This document shows, in pieces, positions 46,401 through 58,400 of a stretch of DNA of 64,000 nt (within the stretch, counting starts at the first letter, position 1; each line of letters starts with the position of its first letter). The DNA is from Undaria pinnatifida. Taxonomy: Eukaryota; Sar; Phaeophyceae; Laminariales; Alariaceae. A program made the translations under genes and the position numbers. The stretch is from assembly GCA_012845835.1 (NCBI GenBank), contig JABAKD010000016.1, forward strand, positions 8,019,919 through 8,083,918. The letters are read 5' to 3'. The notes below the pieces were generated by a model that was not told where the DNA came from, did not search any database, and saw nothing but the letters and a program-made list of their open reading frames with translations.

Positions 46401-49400
46401 CGGCAACTGTAGATACCGCCAAGAGAGTACCGCCAACACTAGATACCGCCAGAAGAGTACCGCCAACACTGAATACCCCCCAAAACGCACCGTCAGTAGT
46501 TTCTTGTACTGGATGCCGCGCGACATGTGGCGGATGTTTTGTATTTGCGTGTGTGTGGACAGGGCAAGGTCACGTCTGCGGCGGAAATGCCGTATCTAGC
46601 GTTTCTAGCTCGGTTGTATCATGGAGTAGAAGCCACCAGCTGTCAAGCTGAGCGCAATTTTTCAGCGCTCGCCCATCTCATTGGTAGCTGCGCAGCAACA
46701 TGCTTGCACGTAAGGTCGAGCGCATGATGTTCGTGCAGCTGAACAGGCACATGGTTGACGAGGTCCGCGAGTTGGATGCCGCGAAAGCGCAGGCACGAGC
46801 TAGAGTCAATGCTAGAGTAGCCAAGAGTGCCCAGCAATCGGCGGTGGCGCAGCTGGAGAGGGCAAACATGGTTGTTGAGATTGCCTAGACTTCGCTGTCC
46901 CGAGATAACGAGAAACTAAAGGCCTTGCACTTATTTATTTACGTTCATCAGTTGCTGGCATCGTGTAGGCGAGCAGCTCTTGTGGGTGAGGCAGGGAGAA
47001 CTCGCGATAGCGCGATAGCGTAGGTTAAAAGTGGCAGATGAGAAGGAGGAGTTAGACGCGACTTCTGTTTGGTTTTTTCGGTGGTTGTTGCTTGCATGAT
47101 ACTGCTCAATCCCGATGTGATGGAAAGAGAAGTAGCTTGCCCGCTTGTGTAGGCGACTTTTTTTTTTGTTTTCCCGGTGGTTGTTGCTTGCATGAGACTG
47201 CTCAATCCCGATGTGATCAAAAGAGAAGTATCGTAGCTTATTTGCCCGCTTGTGTAGGGACTTTTTTTTTTGTTTTTCGAGTGGTTGTTGTTTGCATGAG
47301 ACTGCTCAATCCCGATGTGATGGAAAGAGAAGTAGCTTGCCCGCCTGTGAGGCACGCACATATCCAACAACTATTGCCAATTACCGGCATTTCTCGTGTT
47401 ACCGTTTACCGCCAAGGGCGTTACCGCCGAAAAACGAAATACCGTCTACCGTCAAGAAATTACCGTCGTGTTGCATTGCCGCCGAAATATTACCGGCATA
47501 TTTTAGTTTTACCGTTTCCGTCAAGGCAATTACCGTCAGATATCGGAATACCGTCTTCCGTCGAAAAATTACCGTCGTGTCCTATTATCATCGACATAAT
47601 TAACGGCACATTTTGGTTTTACCGTTTTCGTCAAGGTAGTTACCGTCAAATAACGAAATACCGACTACCGTCAGCAAAACTACCGGCAAGTGGCAGTACC
47701 GCCCCGTCTGAGACCGCCTAAAATATGGTTACTGAACACCACCCTGATATTTATGGCAATTAGCCTACACTATGTGAGATCAACAACAACGTCAACAGCA
47801 GCTTACACCGCAGTTCAGCGTGCATTATTATCCGAATCCCGCCCATCACAAGCTTCACGTGATGTTTTACATCAACAGCAGCTGCATGCAGTAGTACCAC
47901 AAAAAAAATAGGTACATACTGGACCATGGTATACTAGCACGAAGTACGTGCACTGCAGTGTTCAGGTATTTATCTCGCGCCCGAGTTGCCAACACGTCAG
48001 CTGTGATTTGACCCAAAGAACGATTGATGGTCAGCTTTGCAAGCTGCTTCGCAACCTGCGTCAATCGTCGCTCGCGCTTTTTTTTTTCCTTTCTCGTGAC
48101 TCGTGAAGGATTTGCCGATACACCAGATAGGATATACTGTTTAAGTAGTTGTATTGCGGTGGGGTACTCGCTTTAAGAGCCTCTCGGCACAGGCCAGTGT
48201 TACCGCTCTTATTTCCTTGTCGTTCCTCTCTCAGTTTTTCTATCATATACCAGTACGTTTTAGTGTAGTCGTCACAATCATAATAATATGTTACTGCTGC
48301 TGCAGTTTAGGCGTCGCATGGCGTGACAAGCCTATCTTGACCGCTCTTGAATGGTACCTTTTTTCTTAGTACAGACGCTCTTAAATCGGGTATCTCACCT
48401 TAGGTAGCTGCTCCGGATCCTGACCCCAGGGTTGTAAGGCTTAGTTTGGCTTGGCAATTTGTTAATCTTTTACAAGTGGTCAAACGAACCAATACCCTCT
48501 AATTCCTCAACACATGGCGCCGTCGACAGACCATGGTTTTTTTCCCACCATCCACAACAATGAACCTTTTTTGACTTTCCCCCATGTCGAACTTGAAAAA
48601 ATCTCTCCCCGGTATCCCCAGGAAATGAAACGGCTTGGATATATTGACAGGTCCGCCCGTATATCCGGCCGACCTGCTATCCCGCCGTTCCAGGGGGGGA
48701 GGGTGTTATAAGGCTTAGTTTGGGTAGGCAATTGGTGAACCTTCTGCGAGTGGTCAAACGGACTATTAATATTAATAATACCCATCTTATTCCTAAACAC
48801 CAGGGTCAATCCAACCATACAATCAATCAATCACCTTATCAATCAACAGTACGGTTTTTGTATAGTATCAACAGGCGACCTTGAGAAGCAAACATGTCAG
48901 GAGATGGCAGATTAGGCCTGTAACGGTGTAGCGGACGACGGTCCAAACTTGATATGCTAGGTTAGTGTGGCCTCAACACAGCTCCTGACGTTGTAACTTG
49001 AGACGCCCAAAATCTACTGTAGGGCTATGAGGCCATGACCACGCGCTGATGTGTATTGGACATGATGTAAATACACACAGCTCGCAAAGATGAGTTTCGA
49101 CGAAATCTTCCTGTGTATTGAACATGATACAAATACACACAGCTTGCAAAAGATGAGTTTCGACGAAATCTTCGATCTTACAGCTGGAGTGAGAAATATT
49201 ATTTGGAATCGGGGACCGATAAGAATAATATGTTGTTTGTTGTTCATAGAGATAATTCGGCGTTATGGTTCATAGTTTGTTTGGCGTCGTACGTACGCAG
49301 CTTACTTTGACAGCAGCAGCAGCTGGAATTGTTTGGTTGATCGCGCTTGTGGGGATATCAAGTGGATACCGCACGGGACGGTGCTGGCAGACTGGTACAA

Positions 49401-52400
49401 CACGCGAACAGACAAGAGCTGTTGTTTACAACTGGACAGCGGTCGCTCACTGGACCAGATAATTCGAGATTCGTGATTCTCGAGTATATCACTAGACGGC
49501 GAGTCGGGGAATTAGCGAGAGCAAGAAGTAACATCGAAGCGAAGCGCTTCATACGAGACACAGGAAGCGAGCGCGGAAGCGTCGACAACGGGCCTCGCCT
49601 TGACCGGTATGGTATTACGTGCAGATACGGGTTATTATTTGTCTCCTCAATCCCCGATACTGGTGGGCCGAGAGCGTGTGTGTGCGTTTGGAAACGGTTC
49701 GAGCGAGTTATGTTGCTTGTGCATAAACATTGACAAAAAAGCGGGGAAATAGCAGCAAATTTAACATCATGATCAAGCACATGCGCATCACAGATCGCAG
49801 CAACGAGATATCATCGGATTCTCCCCCCGATCGAGGCAGAGATACGATGATGATGATGATGCTCGTAATCTTGAACGAGATCGTGCCTGGTCGTACTCTC
49901 GGCGGCCTGGGCGTGGGTACACAGATATTTCGAGTACGTACGGCATCTCGTATCACATTGGGGCAGTTCATCAGGTGAAGAAACGAAAAATCTTCGGTCC
50001 CAAAAATTAAGTAGTTTATATCGCCCATTCGTATACCAGGTAGTGTTTTTGACCACAAGGACCCGCTGAAAAATGCGTTGGATTGCTGTTGGTTGAAACG
50101 CACATACATGGTGTGTTTGAACACAAGGACCCGCAGACAAACGCGTTGGATTGCTGTTGGTTGAAACGTTAGCGATATTATCGCAATTCGATCACATGTA
50201 GCAGTAAAAAAAAAAAAAAGTTACAGCAGCAGGCGGTTGGTGTGTCAACTGAATATCGCTTTACGTCACGTTGGGCACAGACTAATCCACATATATATTC
50301 TGTAAGTTGACCGCATAAATCAGCTCCACATGACTGCTGTTGCGTGGTTCGTAATATCATACGGACACTGGGTGTGCTGGATGTCGACGAGTAGAAGAAC
50401 GGTTTAATGTGAAGAACATACACACACACACACTGCTGTTGGGCGAGTCGTGATGTCATACTATACCTTTTATTGCAATGTAGTTCATACGTTGCGGCAA
50501 GACGTCGCAGAGACATGGCACGTGTAAGATATCGCTCATCCCGAGCAACTGAAAAAATCTTGCTGGTACCTATCGCGCTTTCACGGTGGGGTGCAGATTA
50601 AAATTTCAGATCGTGCACGATATATATATTATGTGGCATAATGAACGAGTGATTCCCCATGCGGACTGATGGGTGAGAGATAATCTTCACAGTGTTAAGA
50701 TACGGCCTCGAAAGACCTGTAACTATCCGAATTTGAGATCGTTTGGATGGGTTTCGTATGATAAGGTTGGCATTTTATATTCGGGCAAGTTAGAAACGAA
50801 TAAAGCTACGTCTCTACGAAGGAAGCGAAAGTGAGTACCCTCCGAGGACCTGCTCAATTGGCAGACCTGCAGGGGGCACTATGTGTCCCCACCTATAACT
50901 TCACATGTGGCGTCGTCGGCAGGACTCGAACCTGCGCGGGAAATCACTATGGGTTTCCAATCCGGCGTAAAGAAGCTATGGAGGCAGATATATTGTTGTG
51001 GTGTCCCTGCTGCAAGTAGCGGTATATCTGCGTTTCTTCCAACTGCTTTTCTTCGCGTGTTCCTGGCTCCATAGCCGGACGGTTAGAGGTGTGGGAGTGG
51101 GTTTTGAGGAGCCGCATCTTCGACTCATGGTCTAGTTCGTAGAACCGGAGTTTCCCCGAATCTCCCATATTTCTGCATATGCGACTCATCAGGGTGGGCT
51201 AGTGTTAAGCTACGGCCTGGAAAGACCTGTAACTGTCCGAATTTGAGATCATTTGGATGGGTTCCGTATGATAAGGTTGGCATTTTATATTCGGGAAAGT
51301 TAGGAAATAGATCGGAGGCACGTGCCTCCGATCTCAGAAGCTATCCGGGGCGCTGGCGGAAACGAATAAAGCTACGTCTCTACGAAGGAAACGAAAGTGA
51401 GTACTCTCCGAGGACCTGCTCAATTGGCAGATCTGCAGGGGGCACTCTGTGTCCCCACCTATAACTTCACAACAGCCAAAACGATCGTACGTGCACGATA
51501 AATATTATGTGGCATAATGAACGAGTGACTCCCCATGCGGACTGCTGGGCGAGAGACAATCTTCACAGCCAAAAACGATCGACTCGAGGGGTCTTGAGCG
51601 CGAACACAAGTATATAATATGGCAATATGAATGAATGGCTTCCCACCCGTATGGTTGGGTGAGAGAAAACCTTCACAGCCAAACGCTCGAGAGGTCTTGA
51701 GCGTGGATACTTGTACATGGTCAACCGCAAGGGCAGTAATTGCGTCTTGGGTGAAATGTCAACTAATATTTTATTTTGTTTTATTTTTTTGTATTTTATT
51801 TTATTTTATTTCATGTTATTTTATGTTATTTTATTTTATTTTTCACACACATCTACTTTCCAGCTCCTGGACAAGCCGTGGTCACAGGTGTCGTCCCTTT
51901 TTCCCCCCGGTTCTCGCCTTCAATTTTCACCGCGCAAACGAGGGTTCAGCAATCCCACTGCTCGTCGATTTTCGTCGAGTGTTGCTAACTCATGGTCTCG
52001 CGCTTTCCGCTAGTCAATTTGTGCACAAGAAAAAGTCCCCACGAATTTACACGAGTATGCACTCGGGGGGATTCGAACTCACCACACTGACCTATACCAG
52101 GCTCGAGGATATCCTGATATGCCACCGGGGCGACCGGCGACCGGGCGAATATGACTTCACGTCACGTCGGGCACAGACTAATCCACATATTCTGTAAGTT
52201 GACCGCAAAATCCGCTCCACGTTACTGCTGTTGGGTGAGGCGTGATATCATACTGCTGATACATACTACGTGTAATATATACGTGGTAGTCTTCCTTGGG
52301 TGGCAATCGGAATATTTGGTTTCTCCAGGCGTGAGTAGTGAGACGTAAGGACCGGCCTGGACCTGGCACATCGTAGACTGACTCCCGATTCCACTTTTAT

Positions 52401-55400
52401 ATGTTTCTGGTGGAGGCATGAATTGCGTCAGCTGTGACATGCGTGTACCACCTTGGGTTGTGTGTGTTTTTCCCTGGGGTATTCCTCAGCTCCAGAGTGA
52501 CTGGAGCCTGTCCAGTGACCACGGACTTGATTATGCGAGAACAACAACTTCAACAACAACTGCTGTTGGATGAGTCGTGATGTCGTACTGTACCTATTAC
52601 GTATTGCATTGGAGTTCATGCGTTGCGGCAAGGCGTCGCAGAAACATTGCACGTGTAAGATATCGCTCATCCCGAGCAACTGAGAAATTCTTGGTGGTAC
52701 CTATCGCGCTTTTGCGGTGGGGTGCAGATTAAATTTTCAGATCGACGTGTACGTGCACGATATAGTCTATAATATAGATGAGTTTCGACGAAATCTTCGA
52801 TCTCACAGCTGAAGTGTATTTTCATTTTGAGTATATTATTGGTATAATGAACGAGTGATTCCCCATGCAGACTGCTGGGTGAGAGATAATCTTCACAGCC
52901 TAAAACGATCGACTCGAGGGGTCTCGAGCGCGAACGCAAGTATATAATATGGCAATATGAATGAATGACTTCCCACCCGCATGGTTGGGTGAGAGAAAGC
53001 CTTTACAGCCAACGCTCGAGAGGTCTTGAGCGTGGATACTTGTACACAGTCAACCGCAAGGGCGGAAAAAAATCGCATCTTGCTGGGTGAAAGAAAGTGC
53101 GTGGCATAATTCACAGGTCGCGGCAATGCGACAAAAATCTTACTGCGTGCTAAAATTCGGCTGGGTAAATTGAAAATCTATATTCTGGCTGGTCACCTCT
53201 CTGTCGTGCGGTTGCGATGGGGCGCAGAATGTTTCAGAAAAGTTCACATTGTTTTGTCTGCTGAATATCAGTACGTATATGCTCGATTTAAATAGCTGTG
53301 CAGTGTCACTGGATAATCTTGCTCGTACCTCTCGCGCGGTTGCGATGGGGCGCAGATTAATGTGTTCACACTACTGTTTCCTAACTGAACAGCACTATAT
53401 AAACAAAAATGGCATACGTTGAAAAAAAACAATAAAAAAAATGTGATCAATTAATCTCGGGCCGTATAGCAACGGAGCAGGTCCATGCATATATGTGATG
53501 TCGACGTCGTGGCAAGACGACGATGGAATTGCAGCACGATTGCATTTCTCGATATGGTTTACCTTGTGTTGGTGGTAATGGTTGTCAAACAGGAAATGTC
53601 AAGTATAATTGCGTACACGCCTTGCGCGGTTGTGATGGGGCGCACAAGAAAAAAAAAAAATGATATTCTGAATCGAATCGACTGACTTATTCGCTGAAAC
53701 ACCAGTTCGCAAACAAGGCAGTGGTAACAATCGAGCAATTCGCCTGATGAGCAAAGGAGTACATACACGTATATGATGTGCGTGTGTGCCCATGCTGGCT
53801 GCTCGAGCGAAAATAACCAAAAGTGCGCTTATTTCCGCATATACAGTGATGGCGAGCCACCCTGGTTCCACAGTCGAAGTTGTGGCCCTCTGCAAAATTA
53901 AGGCCGGCCTTTTACAACTTGCACTCACTATGAAAGCTGTCCTCGTATCACGTTCGCGGGTTGATTTGTTTATCAAAAAGAGGTCTAATTTCGACTCAAG
54001 GACACGGTGTGGCCAGAGACGACCACGATGAGCGGCAAGTCGAGTGGTGCGAGCAGCCGGTCGGGTGGTGACAGCAGCAACGCGGGCGAACGTTCAGTCC
54101 GTCAAGCTGAAAACGCTGTGCACCGCGAGGCGGTTGACGATCGGCTTGACGCGATCGAGGCCGGTGCGGCCGAGAACGGGGGGGCGGCTCGAAAATATTA
54201 AGGACGGTACCGCCGAGAACGGGGGGCGGCTCGAAAACATTGAGGACGTGCTCGGGCACCTCCAAAATGTGCTGGATGACATCCAAGCCAACCAGGACGC
54301 TGACGAGCCGAACAGTGACCAGGGGCAGCATAACGGTGCGGCTTCCGCTCGTGGTAGCATGTCAGATAAGTTATGGCTGAAGGAGAGGATCACGGGATGG
54401 AAGAACCCCAACCTTGGAGCGTTTTGGATACTTTGTGGTGAGAAGCCAAAGGGGTGTGCATTGTCGAGGGTCCAGCTGCAAGGGGTATTCCAGAATACCG
54501 CCCTGGTATCTTCTGCGGTAGTGGAAGAGGTCAACGCTTTAGCGGGGCATGATGTCACCGCGTTTATGCCACGTGGGGCGGAACCGGGCACTGCTGGCAC
54601 CACCGACATCGAAAAGCAGTTCGCCACTCTCGCGAGGGTGTTGCTTCTCGGCATCGGGCGGGACATTACTTCGGTGGGGGGAAAGGCGCGGGTGGAGAAG
54701 CTACGCACGGCATTCCAGGACGGTGTCGACATGGTGACATCACACGGCGAAGCTAACCACCAAGCGATTCAAATGCCGGTCCACAAGGTGAGGATAGCCC
54801 TCTTCATCAACAAAGATCCAGAGGATTGGTGGACTGCGGTTCACGACGCAGCTCTCTCCGCTAAGTCTAACTGGCACGAGCCGAATTGCCAGGAGCGGTG
54901 GTTCCCACCTGGGCAAAGATTGGCGCCTATATTGACGCTGGTGGGCTGGAGCACGTCGACATTCACAAGTTCGGTTGGGCCTCCCGGGGGGGGATGCCTG
55001 TTCGAGCGAAAGAGAGATTTGTGCAAGTACCGCCACGATTCGGCGGACGAATCCCGGGGACAGAAGGAAAGCGGAGGAGGCGCCAGTGGGGTTGCACACA
55101 AGAAACCCAAGGCTGGTGTTCGCACGGTACCGAGCGCTTCCTCGTCGGGAGACGGGGATGGGGGCGGAAAAGGTGGAAGCTCCGCTATATCGTCCAAGGG
55201 TGACGACGAATAGGGGTGCGGGTTCCGTCAGCTGGCGGGGCCAACTTTGGCGACCGAACGAGCTCGGGTTTCAGCGGATGACGTGCAGCTTGTACGGCCG
55301 AGGTTGGCGTCGTTTTGTCAACCAGGAGCAGAACTTGGGGCAAGCGGGTGCAGCTCTTTGACAAGGAGTTTTGGGCACCATTACCTCCGTCGATCAATTG

Positions 55401-58400
55401 CGAGATCGTCTGAAAGAACTTACGCGTCGGGTTTCCGATCTTGGTGCCCTTTTCGTGGGTTAACCGCACAGGACCGGTATCTACGACCATGTGAGTCGGA
55501 AGAGGCCAAAGTGTGGGCTTTGATTGATTTCGTTGTTTGGTGTTGTGCGTCACAGGACAATCAAGCCGGATCTATTTCGAGTAAGCTAGCTGCGATTCAA
55601 AATATCCACCGGGTTGATGTTGGCATCGAGCTGTCGATCCGGTCGCCGTTGATCAAGCGTGTATTGCAAGGTATCTCACGATCGCATACATCGGCGCGAA
55701 CACGGCCACGGGTTCGGCTCCCTATATCGTGGGATATGTTGATGAAGGGGCAGGAACTGATATCTTCCTGGGGTTCTGGGGGTAGAGTGCTTTGGCTATG
55801 TCTAAGCATGAGTTATTTTTTCTCAGCCAGGTCCGATGAGGTATTTGCCAATGGCTCAGGTGTGGTGAACCCAGCGCATTGTCTCACGCGAGGTGACGTC
55901 GCGTTTTTTTTCTGGCGACAAACGGTTGAGGTGCGATTCCGCGGCCATAAAGGCGACCAGGCTCAAGTTGCAAGCGTCATTGTACATATCCGGAGCGAGG
56001 TTCGGGGCCCGTGTTTTGAGTTGGGCGAGGGTGGTGGAGCCGTTGCTCTCATGGTAGCACTACTGTCATGTTTTGCAGGTCTACCTGAACACGCGCCACT
56101 TTCTTCGTACCGTTGAGGGGGGCAAGTAAGAGTGTGGAGATATGGTCAGGCGTTATGAGCGTCGAGAGAGAGAGATGGTTGAAAAGTCGGGGCGAAAAGC
56201 CCGAAGAGTACGCTCTGCACTCGCTGAGGATACGAAGTGCCTCGATGCTTGCGGCTGGAGGCGACGTGTCGGAACGAGTCATACAGCGAGAAGGGAGTTG
56301 GAAGTCCGATGCGTATAAGGTGTACACCCGGAATAATGCGGACGATGCACGACAGGTGTCTCGTAAACTAGCAGCTGGCAAAGGTTTGCAAAGACAGCCA
56401 GGTCAAGATGCTGTATGGGGCAAACAGTAGAAGTCTCGGAGTAACCTCGGTATTGGAGTCAGTGGTGTTGGACCGTTCGGTGTCTCAGTCGTCCGAGAAT
56501 TCGCACAGTAGAACCCAGACAGTGAAGGGGGGGAGATGTGTTTATGAGCAAAGACATGTGGATATGAGGCAGAGTTCGATACTGTGGTAGACATGTCAGC
56601 CAGCTGTTCTCCCTTCCAAGCCGCAGAAAATGATAATATTCAACGCAATTCGAAAGATATAAAGTAGTATAGACAACGCGATTTGTCTAGAATTTCTGTC
56701 GGCTTTTTTGTTGTTTTTTTAGCTCTTTTGGTTTTCTTATTTTTTTGGTCTGACTTGTTTTGTTGTTTCCTCGTACCCTGTACGCTAGCAGTTCACTTGC
56801 TTCACCTTGATTTTATTGCGGCTGTTGTTGTTTTATTCTGTCTCACAGTCCGTGACCACAGAATTTGCATCTCTCTGGGATGAAAAATCAGCATGGGCAC
56901 TGGGTGTACTGATGTCGTTGGGTAGATGTAACGGTGTAATGTGAAGAACACACACACAACTGTAATCCGCACCAACGAGGGACCACAACTGTGACGGCCT
57001 CTCGCGCTTGTCCTTGCTTCATTGCAAAATCATGGCTCGTATAATACAGAATATAATATTTTTTCGAAGCGAAAACTGCCCCCTCCCGATGACGTCTTTG
57101 CCGCAAAGACGTAAAATGTTACGTTGCTGTTATGGTATTGCCCTGGGAGCCTACTGTATCAAAGGCTTAGGATGTTGGATATGTTGATACGTTATAAAAG
57201 GGTTTAACATGACTTTGAAGGCGCGTGTATAGGAAACAGCATAATGCAATTGGGTTCACTGACTTGCATCCACCTCGTGCCCCCAGTTCTTCGCGTGACA
57301 CCAGGAATGATACAAATTACTTCTTTAAGCATACACAAGTGAGTGAACACCGTGTGCCTGCTTGTTAGAGAGACCAGCAAGGAGTTACCTGTGTCTGTAT
57401 CAGGGCTATCTGATGAAACAAATGTCAATAAGGGCACCCATTCGGTTGATTTGTTTCGTTCGTTCGTGCATCGCGCCGCACTCTCACGCACAGCTGCTTG
57501 GACACCGGGATAGCATCGTCGCCTACACCGGCGACACGAGCCGCATAGGATCGCCGTGTGTGGACTCTCTCGTGGAGGCCGGGACCGTCCTGGAGGCCAT
57601 CACTTACGATGCCGCGTGCTTCTCGAACATCACCGACAACGAAGTCCTCATAAGCGAAGGCGTCGAGGTGAGCAGAAAGGATGATAGTGACTGATTCAAG
57701 TGTGGACAGATTCAAGAGTTCCTACGGTTGTGTTGTCTGCTCTTAAGTTCTACTCACGCGTGATGAATGGTGACGAAGCGCTATGTCAGGGGTCGCACTG
57801 CAAGTCCTATCTACCGGGTGTCCTACATCAGACTATATTGTTTATCACCACGGATGGAACTAACCCTAACCCTAACCCATAGGAAATACACCATACCCAT
57901 GACTGCCCCCTAGTAACGTCATTCGGGTGAAATGGTTGAAAAATCACAATCATGTGTGTCACCGCATCTACCGGTGGTAGTGGACATGATGGACACCTGC
58001 ACTATGTACTCGATCTCACGCAGGACGCCGGGAATACGTGCTTATACCAGGTAGGATGCAGGCGTAGAATATGCAAGCGCGATCTCACAGAGCGACGGAA
58101 ACAAGATGCCAGGCGTATGCGACTGGCTTATCGTGCGTAGTGCTACGCGTACACAATATATGTACTGTGTGCTGTACGGGTGTAAGTAACGAGTAAAGCT
58201 GCGGTAATGAGATATGATGAGTAAAGCTGCGGCAATGAGATATGATACTCCTGTTGCATGTGTATGTAACTGCGCTGCACCCACCCTAACGGGTCTCAAC
58301 GTCTTCGTGTTGCGTGTAATCTCTGCTGCGTCCCTTTTTCCGCCCGTCATTCCCTCCCTCCCTCCCACCCACCCACCCACTCACTCTCTCTCCCTATCCC

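Larger units (their letters stand above)
37828..57493 (+). other. 19.7-kb first intron filled with mobile DNA
   Basis: Donor GAG|gtaagc at 37828 and acceptor CGCACAG ending at 57493. The peptide across the join (HIPRIE then LLGHRDS) is continuous for the family, so no coding exon is needed between. Within it lie SINE families A, B and D, repeat families C and E, a TIR element, a hAT remnant, a duplicated block and a tyrosine-recombinase element. Stretches 37828-39040, 41870-43030, 45260-45900, 48900-49060 and 49200-50170 show nothing I recognise. Confidence 0.65.

Noticed and set aside
49347-49733. 128-codon plus-strand frame
   Set aside because: No family likeness, no splice partner, and composition like the surrounding repeat DNA.
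50915-50985. tRNA-Ser gene candidate (minus strand)
   Set aside because: Only the 3' half (anticodon loop, variable arm, T-arm) is recognisable; the 5' half does not pair, and it is continuous with a SINE body.
57857-57880. Telomere
   Set aside because: Only three CCCTAA-like units inside an intron; interstitial and too short to mark a chromosome end.
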